Shown: one piece after another, positions 26,350-34,856 of the stretch
Layout: each line of letters opens with the position of its first letter
How positions within the stretch are numbered: position 1 is the first letter of the stretch
Source of the DNA: CAZWCE01 sp964632505
GTDB lineage: Bacteria > Planctomycetota > Planctomycetia > Pirellulales > Thermoguttaceae
DNA length: 64,000 nt
Direction: 5' to 3'
Assembly: GCA_964632505.1 (NCBI GenBank)
Contig: CAZWCE010000012.1
Coordinates: 1 to 64,000 of the forward strand
Program-made: the position numbers and the translations under genes
The notes under the pieces: model-generated
Told to the model about the DNA's origin: nothing
The model's input: the letters and a program-made list of their open reading frames with translations, nothing else
The model's database searches: none

Positions 26350-27558
26350 TTACGGCATCAAATTTTCGCCGGGGATCAGTTCAGGGATCTTCTGGACGGG
26401 GGTCTCGGTCAAGACATTGCCGTCGAAGAGAATCCTCGGCGTGGGTTGCTCCGTGCGTTTTTCGACGGCCGGGGTGTGCAGTCCCGAAAAGGTGTTTCCT
26501 ACCACGGCGCTGTCGGAACCGCCTTCCAGGACCAATCCGGCGGCCTGACGGTCGCCCTCGGCACGCTTGACGCGCCCTTCGCCAAGGAAGGAATCGGCGA
26601 AACTGTTGCCGGTCACGGCGATGCGGTCCGAGTCCGGTCCAATTCGCAAGGCGTCCGATTTCATCAGCACCAGTGAATTGGCCGAAACCGAACATCCGTG
26701 AGCATCGCGGAGGTCGATTCCCGCGCCGTTATGGGCAATCACGTTCGCCGAAAGAGCGATACCGTAGCAATCGCGATCGAGGACGATTGCCGCCGCTTTG
26801 CATTCCTCGATCATGTTGCCGCTGACGACCGAGCCATAGGTGTTCTCGATGACCACGCCGCGGCCGAGGTGGTCGTCGACGCAACAGCCGGTCATGCAGA
26901 GATTGAAACCGTCGAAGCACCGCAGGGCGTCGTGGTTCTCTTCGAATTGGCAGGCGGAAACGACGATGTCGTGGCAGCCGAGAAGGTTCAAGCCCGTCTT
27001 TTGGTTGTAGGTGATCAAACAATCACATATGCGTGGATCTTCATAGCAGTGGTCCAGGCGGATACCGTCGTCGCCATGGTAGGAAACGGTGACCCCCTGG
27101 AGGAAGATCTCGTTGATGTTTCGCGCGAGGATACCGGGGCCGGATTTAGGATTGCCCGTCATGCGGAGGTTCGCCACGCGGACCCGCCAAATCTTTTCGT
27201 CCTGTGGTGGACGACGATCGGGATAATTCGGATTTTCGATCCGGAGCGTCGCTTCGCCTTCTTCGTTGATGTTCTTCAGATGCGTCGCGGTGCCGGCACC
27301 TTCCAACGTGGTATCGGAGGTGGGAATCACCAACGGCTTGGAAATTTCAAACACCCCGGGGGGAAGGCGAACGCAGCCGCCGTCGCTGCCGAGTGCGTCG
27401 ATCGCTGCTTGAATGTCGGGATATCGGCTCGCGTCGATCACCGGCTTCGCACCGGGGAGACGTGGCCGATCGGGGGGCTGTTGACCGGCCGCCCGGAACG
27501 CGGGGAGTGACAGGAGCAGTACAAGTGCCGTGAGAAGCGAGCATTTTGAAATCGTCAT
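26350..27558 (-). CDS. Secreted right-handed beta-helix (pectate-lyase-like) protein
   Basis: 402 residues. A Sec signal (about 4-25) is followed by YPDIQAAIDALGSDGGCVRLPPGVFEI, the usual start of pectate-lyase-like/GH28-like beta-helices. Parallel beta-helix coils (NEIFLQGVTVSYHGDDGIRL, VVIENTYGSVVSGNMI) follow to about residue 380. Many Cys residues (CDCLI, CMTGCC) occur along the coils and may form a stack. ATG 27558 has AGGAA about 9 nt upstream; the frame is open to 27606 but without a better start. Either a polysaccharide lyase/hydrolase or a binding protein; catalytic residues cannot be assigned by eye. Confidence 0.72.
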   Translation of the reverse strand: MTISKCSLLTALVLLLSLPAFRAAGQQPPDRPRLPGAKPVIDASRYPDIQAAIDALGSDGGCVRLPPGVFEISKPLVIPTSDTTLEGAGTATHLKNINEEGEATLRIENPNYPDRRPPQDEKIWRVRVANLRMTGNPKSGPGILARNINEIFLQGVTVSYHGDDGIRLDHCYEDPRICDCLITYNQKTGLNLLGCHDIVVSACQFEENHDALRCFDGFNLCMTGCCVDDHLGRGVVIENTYGSVVSGNMIEECKAAAIVLDRDCYGIALSANVIAHNGAGIDLRDAHGCSVSANSLVLMKSDALRIGPDSDRIAVTGNSFADSFLGEGRVKRAEGDRQAAGLVLEGGSDSAVVGNTFSGLHTPAVEKRTEQPTPRILFDGNVLTETPVQKIPELIPGENLMP

Positions 27559-27763
27559 GGTTGGTTCCTTAATCATGTGGGAGATGGAGACGGGGAACCT
27601 CTCCATACGAGCTGTTTCTGCCTTTGGAGCATGAAGGAGAGATCGACGGTCACTTCGTAATTTAACATTGAGAAAGAGAGGAGTAAAGCTGTTGGAGGAG
27701 TTTGCCGTGGATTCTTCCTCAAGCGGGCAATGCTTCCCAGCTCGGCAACCTGCTCATCGACCG

Positions 27764-27800
27764 CGCAAGAAAAAGGAGCCGCTTACGACAGCGGCCCCTT
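27764..27800 (-). terminator. Intrinsic terminator after the larger PQQ-propeller gene
   Basis: The arms 27773-27783 and 27790-27800 (AAGGAGCCGCT / AGCGGCCCCTT) pair along 11 bp with one G-T. On the minus strand a five-T run follows. It begins 29 nt after the stop of the gene ending at 27829. Confidence 0.75.
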
Positions 27801-27828
27801 GCGAGTTTCAAACGCTTTTTCTGGATCG

Positions 27829-30800
27829 CTATTTGCCCAGACGAAGGAGGGTTCCTTCTTCGGTGGTCAAAAAGAGGCTGTCGTCGGCGACCGCGAGCCC
27901 ATCCCAGCGCGGCATCCAGTTCAAGGGCTTTTCGCCCAGCACTTTGCCGTTTTCGGCCGACACGGCCATCAGCACCGAGCCCATCTCGCCGCGCATCGAA
28001 GCATCTTGCCGTTGGAGCGACTCTTGCACCGACGGATCCAAGGAAGCGGTGAACGTCTTCTCTTCATCGAGTAGATCCGGCGGTCCGACGAGAAACAGCG
28101 TATCATCGGCTTGGGCCATCGCCCGGACGAGGATCGGCAGCTCACGGGTCCAATCGAACGGGACGTGGTAATTGCTCGGCGAGGCGGCCATGTGCTTCTC
28201 CACGTGCAGGGCCAGCCCGAGTTTGCCGGGCACGATTTCATGCCCCACCAGCATTCCGTGATTCTCCTTGCCGGAATGGTCTTTCGCGTTTTTCTCCTCG
28301 AAATTCAAGGCGAGCACCGTCTCGGCCTCTGGGAGTTGCGAGACCGTTTGTTCGGGATCGGCGAGTTGACGGATGTCCTCATCGGAGACTTTCCCGAAGA
28401 AGACCTTCACCTCGTCGATCGATCCGACGAATCCGTGGGGGGAATCGTAATGGCCCACGGGGCCGTACAGATCGGCTCCGATTTGCATCGCCTGGGCGGG
28501 ATCTTTATCGAGCAGACTCGGGACGTTCGTCTTCCGGGCGAGCTTTCCATCGACGTAGATTTTCAGCTCCTTCTCACCGGTGAGCACGCCGGCCAGATGA
28601 TGCCATCCGTTGCCGAGCTTCTCCTTCGCCTGGACTTGATGGACCTTTTCCTCCGCACGGATGGCAAAGGTGGGAATGCCTTTCTCGAGCGACAAGACAT
28701 ACCCCACGGCGGGGCCACCGCGTGCGGCGATGACCCCACTGGGCTTTTCGGCGTGAATCCAGGCGGAGACCGCCAAAGGCTTGTTCGTGGGATTGAGCGA
28801 CTTCGTGTTGGCGATATCGAGATTCCATTTCTCTTCCTGCTTCTGTTGGTCCTCCAGCGGGGGAAGACGGCGGTCGGAACGGTAGAGGTGGTGTTCCAGC
28901 GGAGTGGTCCATCGATAGAATTGCGGCTTGCGTGCAAATGCGTACACATGCTCGTCGTCGAAGACGATGATACGACCGCTGGGGGCGAATTTTCCGGCTT
29001 GATGATAACCGGAGTGGCCTCCCGCGAAGGAACGACCGTAGACCCAGTAGGATCGGTGGAACCAATCGCCATCGGTATAGCCGCCGAACGGGGCGTACAA
29101 ATGGGCGGTTTCGCCCCGCTGCACCGATCCCTGCTCCTTCGGATTGCCGCTGTGTGGGCCGAGCGGTCCGCGGTTCCCTTCTTTATCCAAAATTTGTGAC
29201 TTCAGGTAAATGCGTTCCCCATCGCTTGAGAGGATGTCGTTCAATCCGGTCGGCATGTTCAGAATCATCACTCTCGCTTGCAGATCTTCGCCCGTAGCGG
29301 GATCGGTGTCGTTCCACCGCTGCTCTTTCAGAAGTTTTCCGGTCATCGGATCGAGGATGACCAACCGCAGACCGTCGTCGAGGAAGAGGTTCCGACCGGC
29401 GATGGCGTAGAGTTTGCCGTCTTCGATCAGTACACTTCCCGGGACCGGCCAGAGCGATTCGACCTGATTGTAGGAGACCAGACGGCGATCGTTCGGGGCG
29501 GCCAGGTAACTCCAGGCGAGCGCTCCGTCGGAAGCCCGAAGGGCGTAGATTCGGCCGTCGTCACATCCGAAGATGGCGAGTCCGCGGTAGAGGGTCGGCG
29601 GGGAATCGACGCGGGCGCCGGCGGTGAACGACCACAGCACCTCTCCGCTCTTTGCCGAGAGCGCCAAGACGCGATGACGGTCCGGAGCGGCGACGAAGAC
29701 CTTGCCGTCGCAGATGACCGGGGCGGACAGTTTCATGTTCAAATCGGTCTTCCATTCGATTTCCGGTTTCGCGTTCACGCGAGCGACGGGGTGGTGTCCG
29801 CTACGGCCGTTGTCGCCGCGGTAGGTGGGCCAGTCTTTCGGATCCGCCGATTCCTTCTGGACGAGATTCCCGTAGGCGGGGCCCCTGAGCAGTCGAGTCG
29901 ATTCCGGGACCATCGCGGCGTGGCCGGGATCGTTCGATGCCGGAGCCAGGGCGTTGAATCCGAAGAGTTTGATTTCCGGATAACAGGCGCAGTTGGAAGG
30001 CGGGGCGTAGAGGAGTCCGTTGCAGGGCATGATGCCGTACAGGCAGCCGCCGCGGACCCAGTGGTTGATGTCCCACTGTTCGGTTTCGGGATCGAGAAAT
30101 TCCACGCCCGTTCGCGACATGAGCAGGTATTTGTCGGTCGCTTTGCCTCGGTAGCAACGGTGATGGAACCAGTAGGTTTCCACATCCGGCTGGAACTCAA
30201 TCTTCACCTCGCCGGTTCGGGGATCCCTTCCGGTGAAGGTGCCGTCGTAGCCGCCGCTGGTGGTTTCACCCGACCAGACCAGACCTCCGGCCACCAGGAG
30301 ATCTTCGGCCGACATATAGCCGCTCGGACCGTGGTAATCGGTCCACATGACCTTCCCGGTGGGGGCGTGGAAGGCGGTCATGGTGTCCTTGCCGCCACGA
30401 TGAGGAATCATCTTCTCTCCACCGGCGAAGTAGACCATATCCTTGTACACCACCAAGGTGGGCGTGAAAAACGTCTGCATCTTCGACCAACGACTGACCG
30501 GTTTGCGCCAGACCTCGTCACCGGTGGTTCGGTCGAGGGCGATCACCGCTTGCCCGTCGTGGTAGAAGACCCGGGCCGCGTCGGTGGCGAGCGTCGTCGG
30601 CATGACGACCGAGGTTCGCTCCCAGAGCTTCTTGCCCGATGCCGCGTCGACGGCCATGACACGTCGGGGATCCAAATTGAACGAAACCCCGCCGTTGTGA
30701 TTTCTGGCGGACTGAACCGTGTCGAACTCGATCTGATTATCCGGTCGATTCACTTTCAGGAAGAGAGTACCGTCGGAATAGACGATCTCCTCGGTCGCGG

Positions 30801-31725
30801 CGGTGCCTTGGTAAACGTGGAGCGTCTCGCCGGTGGCGCCGTCGAGTTTCAGCACCGGCGCATCGATCGCCGGAGTGAAGTAAACGGTTCCGTCGACCGC
30901 GACCAGGCGGCGGGGAAGGTCCCCGGGACCGCTTTTCAGGGAGTAATGGTGAGTAAACCATTCGCCCATCGGTTTTTCCCAGAGAACGGTTCCGTTGAAG
31001 GCGTCGCGGGCGACGAGCATCCATCGGCCGGGCGTTTGGATCGACCATCGGGAACCCATGTCGATGATGTAATACACGCGGGGTCCGTCGCTGACCATCG
31101 CGCTGATGCTGGCCATGTGATCGTGGTGACGGGAATAGCGGGGGCCGCCGGTCCACTGCAATCGCTCGGGGAGATCGATCACTTCATCGTGCGCGACGGC
31201 GTTGTTCGAGGCGTCGTAGAGAAAATGGGTCCAGACGTCGATGCTGTCCGGCCGGGGCTTCCGGTGCCGTTTCCACGCCCCTTTTTCACGGATGTAGGCG
31301 ACTCCCTCGGGGCACAGGACCCGGTGGATCTCTTCTTCGGAGAGGTTCGCCGTGTCTTCGACGATCAAAAAATTGACGAGGTTGCTGATCAGCGGCAAAT
31401 GGACCCCGTCGAAGTGGTCGACACTGATCGGACCGTAGTTGCGATGGTTTTCCCTCTTCTTTCTCACGGCGTCGACCTTTTCGCGATCCACGTCGAGACC
31501 GAGGACCAAAAACGACTGGGCCATTGACAACGCGGCCGTCTGGGAGCCGTCGCCGATGCCGACATGCACGACCAACCCGCCTGTCAGTTGGGACTCTTTC
31601 AGTAGGTCGACCGGCGATTGTCCGCGAACCGGAGCGACGGCCGAGGCAGTGAAAAACATGCAAAAAAGCGGCACCACGAGCGCACACCATGGTTTTTCCA
31701 ATCGAAAGTTGAATAAGGACATCAT
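27829..31725 (-). CDS. Exported methyltransferase-fold / PQQ-propeller / LamG fusion
   Basis: 1298 residues and the second copy of the design seen at 19822-23031. Sec signal (about 10-35), methyltransferase-like domain with GGLVVHVGIGDGSQTAAL and LGLDVD, the shared linker DVWTHFLYDASNNAVA, propeller blocks with a CACYPE motif, and the shared CYRGKATDKYL. It differs by a LamG-like insertion at about residues 980-1140 (VSAWIHAEKPSGVIAARGG, WHHLAGVLTGEKELKIYVDG). The final part returns to propeller repeats (VSAENGKVLGEKPLNWMPRW). ATG 31725/31722 follows AAGGAGAAG. It may bind glycans through LamG and hold a quinone or other ligand in the propeller. Function not known. Confidence 0.75.
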   Translation of the reverse strand: MMSLFNFRLEKPWCALVVPLFCMFFTASAVAPVRGQSPVDLLKESQLTGGLVVHVGIGDGSQTAALSMAQSFLVLGLDVDREKVDAVRKKRENHRNYGPISVDHFDGVHLPLISNLVNFLIVEDTANLSEEEIHRVLCPEGVAYIREKGAWKRHRKPRPDSIDVWTHFLYDASNNAVAHDEVIDLPERLQWTGGPRYSRHHDHMASISAMVSDGPRVYYIIDMGSRWSIQTPGRWMLVARDAFNGTVLWEKPMGEWFTHHYSLKSGPGDLPRRLVAVDGTVYFTPAIDAPVLKLDGATGETLHVYQGTAATEEIVYSDGTLFLKVNRPDNQIEFDTVQSARNHNGGVSFNLDPRRVMAVDAASGKKLWERTSVVMPTTLATDAARVFYHDGQAVIALDRTTGDEVWRKPVSRWSKMQTFFTPTLVVYKDMVYFAGGEKMIPHRGGKDTMTAFHAPTGKVMWTDYHGPSGYMSAEDLLVAGGLVWSGETTSGGYDGTFTGRDPRTGEVKIEFQPDVETYWFHHRCYRGKATDKYLLMSRTGVEFLDPETEQWDINHWVRGGCLYGIMPCNGLLYAPPSNCACYPEIKLFGFNALAPASNDPGHAAMVPESTRLLRGPAYGNLVQKESADPKDWPTYRGDNGRSGHHPVARVNAKPEIEWKTDLNMKLSAPVICDGKVFVAAPDRHRVLALSAKSGEVLWSFTAGARVDSPPTLYRGLAIFGCDDGRIYALRASDGALAWSYLAAPNDRRLVSYNQVESLWPVPGSVLIEDGKLYAIAGRNLFLDDGLRLVILDPMTGKLLKEQRWNDTDPATGEDLQARVMILNMPTGLNDILSSDGERIYLKSQILDKEGNRGPLGPHSGNPKEQGSVQRGETAHLYAPFGGYTDGDWFHRSYWVYGRSFAGGHSGYHQAGKFAPSGRIIVFDDEHVYAFARKPQFYRWTTPLEHHLYRSDRRLPPLEDQQKQEEKWNLDIANTKSLNPTNKPLAVSAWIHAEKPSGVIAARGGPAVGYVLSLEKGIPTFAIRAEEKVHQVQAKEKLGNGWHHLAGVLTGEKELKIYVDGKLARKTNVPSLLDKDPAQAMQIGADLYGPVGHYDSPHGFVGSIDEVKVFFGKVSDEDIRQLADPEQTVSQLPEAETVLALNFEEKNAKDHSGKENHGMLVGHEIVPGKLGLALHVEKHMAASPSNYHVPFDWTRELPILVRAMAQADDTLFLVGPPDLLDEEKTFTASLDPSVQESLQRQDASMRGEMGSVLMAVSAENGKVLGEKPLNWMPRWDGLAVADDSLFLTTEEGTLLRLGK

Positions 31726-31912
31726 CTTCTCCTTGACTATGAACGTGGAGGATCCCGGGAAAGTGTAGATGGACGATCGAGCGAACGTGTTTGCTGCAAG
31801 AGGGAAAAATCATGTCGCTCCCATGCCCCACCATCATAGCGGTTCTTGGACCGTTTTTCAAAGAATATTGTCAAGAAGAATAGGGCTCACTCAACGGCCG
31901 GCGTTGCGCTTC
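31726..31912. other. Divergent intergenic region
   Basis: A gap between the divergent propeller gene and the acetyltransferase gene. Besides the + strand promoter candidate at 31913-31941, I see no gene, repeat or RNA structure. Confidence 0.4.
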
Positions 31913-31941
31913 TTTTCAGCGACATGCCTTTTCGTTACAAT
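31913..31941 (+). promoter_or_regulatory. Candidate promoter for the GNAT gene
   Basis: TTTTCA (31913-31918), 17 bp, TACAAT (31936-31941). It shares GTTACAAT with the site before the inositol monophosphatase gene. Expected leader about 100 nt. Confidence 0.45.
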
Positions 31942-32049
31942 GGTCGTGCGAAAAGGGAATGTATCCCGCGGAGCATGAAGAAAACATTGCCCGCAATTTG
32001 GAAAGATTCCCCGAGCGTGGCGATTCATCTCTTGGAAAGGAGCCCTTCG

Positions 32050-32979
32050 ATGGAATATTCATTAAGAAACATGGTGCCGGACGATCGGGAATCGGTGGCC
32101 CGTTTGATCTTCCGTTCGACCAATCGGTATTACGAATCGATCGGTCGACAGCCGATCTTCAAGGGCGAAGAGACGAGTCCCGCCGTGATGTTCGACGTTT
32201 ACGAGCAGATCGACCCGGGCCGTGGGCTGGTCGCGGTTGACGACGCCTCGGGAGAGATCGTCGGCTCTTGCTTTGTGCATCCCCGCGAGAGGCATGTTTC
32301 GCTAGGCATCATGAACGTCGCCCCCGAGCATTTCGGACAAGGCATCGCGCGGCGAATCATCGAGCGCATCCTCGACGAAGCAAAGGAGGCCAAAAAGCCG
32401 GTGCGACTCGTTTCGAGTTGTTTGAATCTCGATTCCTATTCCCTGTATACACGAAGTGGATTCGTGCCGTACGCGACTTATCAAGATATGTATCTGGAGG
32501 TGCCGAAAGAGGGCGTGCCGGCGGACTTGAACGATTTCGCACCGGTCCGGCAGGCGACGCTCGACGATGTCGACGCGATGGCGGATCTGGAAATGGAGAT
32601 TTCCGGCATCTATCGACGGGGGGATTACCGCTATTTCATCGAGAATCCTGATGGATTATGGCGTGTTTGCGTCCTCGAATCTTCGGAACCGGACAAGCTC
32701 GACGGCTTCCTCGTTTCTTGCGGTTCGACCACCTCGAACATGCTCGGTCCCGGGGTGGCGAAAAGCGAGTCTCAGGCGGCGTCGCTGCTTTTGTCGCAGC
32801 TCAATGAGTACCGCGGACGCATGCCCGTTTTTCTCGTGCCCGTGCACTGCGGCGCTCTGGTGCGGCAACTCTATCGGTGGGGAGCACGGAATTGCGAGAT
32901 GCACCTCGGGCAGTCCTTCGGTCCGGCCCAGTCTCCGCGAGGTGTGACGATGCCGACCTTCTTACCCGAGACCGGTTGA
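32050..32979 (+). CDS. Double GNAT-domain acetyltransferase
   Basis: 309 residues. The N-terminal half is a GNAT N-acetyltransferase with the acetyl-CoA loop in PEHFGQGIARRIIERI (about residues 92-107). The C-terminal half (about 165-309) looks like a second, diverged GNAT fold (VRQATLDDVDAMADLEMEISGIYR), lacking an obvious CoA loop. Such tandem GNATs are common, with one half catalytic. ATG 32050 is preceded by AAGGAG at ideal spacing; the frame is open 204 bp further upstream, but that part crosses the candidate promoter. The acceptor substrate is unknown. Confidence 0.8.
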   Translation: MEYSLRNMVPDDRESVARLIFRSTNRYYESIGRQPIFKGEETSPAVMFDVYEQIDPGRGLVAVDDASGEIVGSCFVHPRERHVSLGIMNVAPEHFGQGIARRIIERILDEAKEAKKPVRLVSSCLNLDSYSLYTRSGFVPYATYQDMYLEVPKEGVPADLNDFAPVRQATLDDVDAMADLEMEISGIYRRGDYRYFIENPDGLWRVCVLESSEPDKLDGFLVSCGSTTSNMLGPGVAKSESQAASLLLSQLNEYRGRMPVFLVPVHCGALVRQLYRWGARNCEMHLGQSFGPAQSPRGVTMPTFLPETG

Positions 32980-33037
32980 ATGACCTCGTCGTCCGTTTCT
33001 CCCCGATGAAACGCATCGCGCGGATGCGTCGGTTCGG

Positions 33038-33658
33038 TTATTGCGAGAGACAACATTTTTTGTACTTCCTTCCGCTACCACAAGGGCAGGGATCGTTCCG
33101 GCCCACGCGCAGAGAATTCTCGCTCGGCAGTGGAGGCATCTCTTCGGCGGGGGGCGAGGGCTGTGACGAAAGGGAACGCGTTCCCACCTCCTTGATCGTT
33201 GCGTACCGCTGTCGGATCTCCTTTTCATCGAACCAGTCGGGGCGGACGGCGGACCATTCTTCGTACACCGCATCGGCTTGATCGTCGGTCATCGCCACCT
33301 TGTCTTCGAGGGAGGGGCGTCCCTCAAACGGAACGGAGAAAGTGCATCTGCCCGGCTCGACCTCTTCCCCAAAACGAAAAAAATCGAGAAGGAGTTCCTC
33401 GCATCGGCAATCGGGCTTCAGGCAATAGGAATCGACCACCGCGAAGGAAGCCCCTTCATGCTCGAAAGCGAAAAGGGCCAAGTCGCCCCCCGAAACGATA
33501 CTCTTGTTTTCCGACGTGATATCGATGTATGGAAGATAGGCCCCCGCCAGGACTTGCTCCCGGGGAACCCGGGCGGTCTGCTTGATCATCTCGATCGCCT
33601 GCGCGTTTTCCTCTTCCGTCAGGAGGCGATTGGGTTGGGGGGTGTCGTCCGGTTTCAT
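33038..33658 (-). CDS. SEC-C motif zinc-binding protein
   Basis: 206 residues. The C-terminus ends in VGRNDPCPCGSGRKYKKCC, the SEC-C zinc-binding motif best known from the SecA tail. The rest (about 1-170) is a small cytoplasmic domain of uncharacterised type with a Cys-rich stretch (CLKPDCRCEE). No signal peptide. Proteins with this tail often contact ribosomes or SecB, which is a family inference only. ATG 33658 gives the compact N-terminus; an upstream in-frame ATG (33697) would overlap the next gene. Convergent with the GNAT gene. Confidence 0.8.
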   Translation of the reverse strand: MKPDDTPQPNRLLTEEENAQAIEMIKQTARVPREQVLAGAYLPYIDITSENKSIVSGGDLALFAFEHEGASFAVVDSYCLKPDCRCEELLLDFFRFGEEVEPGRCTFSVPFEGRPSLEDKVAMTDDQADAVYEEWSAVRPDWFDEKEIRQRYATIKEVGTRSLSSQPSPPAEEMPPLPSENSLRVGRNDPCPCGSGRKYKKCCLSQ

Positions 33659-33693
33659 TGGGAACGTACCTTCTGAGGGAAATCTCGAACCAT

Positions 33694-34077
33694 TCAAGCG
33701 GTTTCTTTCGAAAAACGTCCGGAGCTGAGCAATACCAGCGTGCAGGCCTTTTGTACCGGGATATCTGCCTCTTCGAGTTCCCTCACGATCTCGTCCGACT
33801 CGGTCCCGGGATTGAGAATGACGCGGGAAGGGGAGAGTTTGATCAAGTCGTCCAGCATCGATTTGAGACGATCCGGCCCGACATAGACCGACACGGTGTC
33901 GATCTCCTCCGACACTTCGCCGATTTCCGAAAGGCAGGGGGTGTCCTCGATCGCGTCGTAACGTGGGTTGACCGGGATCACGTCGTGGCCGTTCTCTCGA
34001 AGTTTGTGAAACGCTTTATTTGAGTATCGCTCCGATTTGGGGCTGGCACCGAGCAAGAGTACCTTCTCCTGTCCCAT
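33694..34077 (-). CDS. CoA-binding domain protein (YccU-like)
   Basis: 127 residues forming a single Rossmann CoA_binding_2 domain: VLLLGASPKSERYSNKAF at the nucleotide loop, VIPVNPRYD after strand 2, VSVYVGPD and VILNPGTESDE. These small cytoplasmic proteins bind CoA or a related nucleotide; a precise role is not established. ATG 34077 has AGGAG 8 nt upstream. The start lies only 27 nt after the T-run of an intrinsic terminator at 34104-34131, which suggests either its own very short leader or control by attenuation. Confidence 0.88.
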   Translation of the reverse strand: MGQEKVLLLGASPKSERYSNKAFHKLRENGHDVIPVNPRYDAIEDTPCLSEIGEVSEEIDTVSVYVGPDRLKSMLDDLIKLSPSRVILNPGTESDEIVRELEEADIPVQKACTLVLLSSGRFSKETA

Positions 34078-34103
34078 GATGATCTCCTCTTCTTTGGGGG
34101 GTA

Positions 34104-34131
34104 TAAAAAAAAGGGAAGTCCAGGGACTTCC
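34104..34131 (-). terminator. Strong intrinsic terminator / possible attenuator
   Basis: On the minus strand GGAAGTCC-CT-GGACTTCC is followed by eight to nine T. It lies directly upstream of the CoA-binding gene start rather than after a gene. An alternative pairing exists upstream: AGGGAA (plus 34171-34176) with TTCCCT (34140-34145), which could compete with it. It may end a small RNA from the gap or act as an attenuator. Confidence 0.7.
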
Positions 34132-34429
34132 TGATATTATTCCCTTTCTACCAATATAATATTAGAGTTGAGGGAACTCCTTTCAAGGGGGGAGATCGAA
34201 TTACTTTTGATAGGGGGAATGGCAACCGGGGCACGTGGAGAAAATGAAGTGTGGAGAAAATGAAGCAGGGTTAACTGGCTCAGTACTGATATTATCTGAA
34301 ACGACCTTTTCGATTAGTTGATCAAATAGAAACCGTATTGGATTCAACACCCGATTCGGTTGAACCATCGATGATTTCCCTATCTATTGCTTCAAGTCTC
34401 TACGTCCAGAAAACTCCATAAGTCCCTAT
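34132..34429. other. AT-rich intergenic region
   Basis: About 300 bp with no gene. It holds a near-tandem 15-bp duplication (GTGGAGAAAATGAAG at about 34235 and 34251) and AT-rich palindromic blocks near 34133-34160. It is flanked on both sides by minus-strand terminators (34104-34131 and 34430-34467), so a small minus-strand RNA could be encoded, but I recognise no known RNA family. Confidence 0.4.
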
Positions 34430-34467
34430 GCAAAAAGGCTTTGCGGCGATTGCCACAAAGCCTTTTC
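34430..34467 (-). terminator. Terminator of the tRNA-fMet gene
   Basis: Arms AAAAGGCTTTG (34433-34443) and CAAAGCCTTTT (34456-34466) form an 11-bp stem. On the minus strand a T5 run follows. It lies just downstream of the tRNA 3' end. Confidence 0.8.
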
Positions 34468-34470
34468 GAG

Positions 34471-34544
<74 letters not shown>

Positions 34545-34687
34545 TCACGTATGTTCGAGAACACCGCTTGACCGAGAGATCTGCTCCAGATGATGGGAAT
34601 GCGAGATCGTTGTCTTCTCCACATCCCTTTCCTCCGGAAGAGGAATGAGCGATTCGGTAAAGGAGTTGTGCTGAACAATTTGCGGTC
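34545..34687 (-). other. Long 5' leader of the tRNA gene
   Basis: About 137 nt between the predicted transcription start (near 34681) and the mature tRNA 5' end. No other tRNA or open frame is visible; it would be removed by RNase P. Confidence 0.35.
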
Positions 34688-34715
34688 ATTATAGCACGAA
34701 TCGTCGGCCCGTCGA
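34688..34715 (-). promoter_or_regulatory. Candidate promoter of the tRNA gene
   Basis: Minus-strand TCGACG (34710-34715), 16 bp and perfect TATAAT (34688-34693). The same TCGAC-type -35 occurs before the lysine aminomutase gene. Confidence 0.5.
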
Positions 34716-34856
34716 GGGGGGAATTTTCACACTTTTCGGTTTTTGTTTTGTTTGTGTAAGGTGATCGCCGACATCGGTCACCGGGAGGCGACGGCCCCGG
34801 GGGAATCGGACTTCCGCCGCGGATGGTGGGGCGCGATTCCATCGGGGGAATCCCGC

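Noticed and set aside
29278..31527. Long open frame opposite the larger propeller gene
   Set aside because: Antisense shadow, Gly/Asp/Val-rich, no signal or motif; the minus strand carries recognisable domains throughout.
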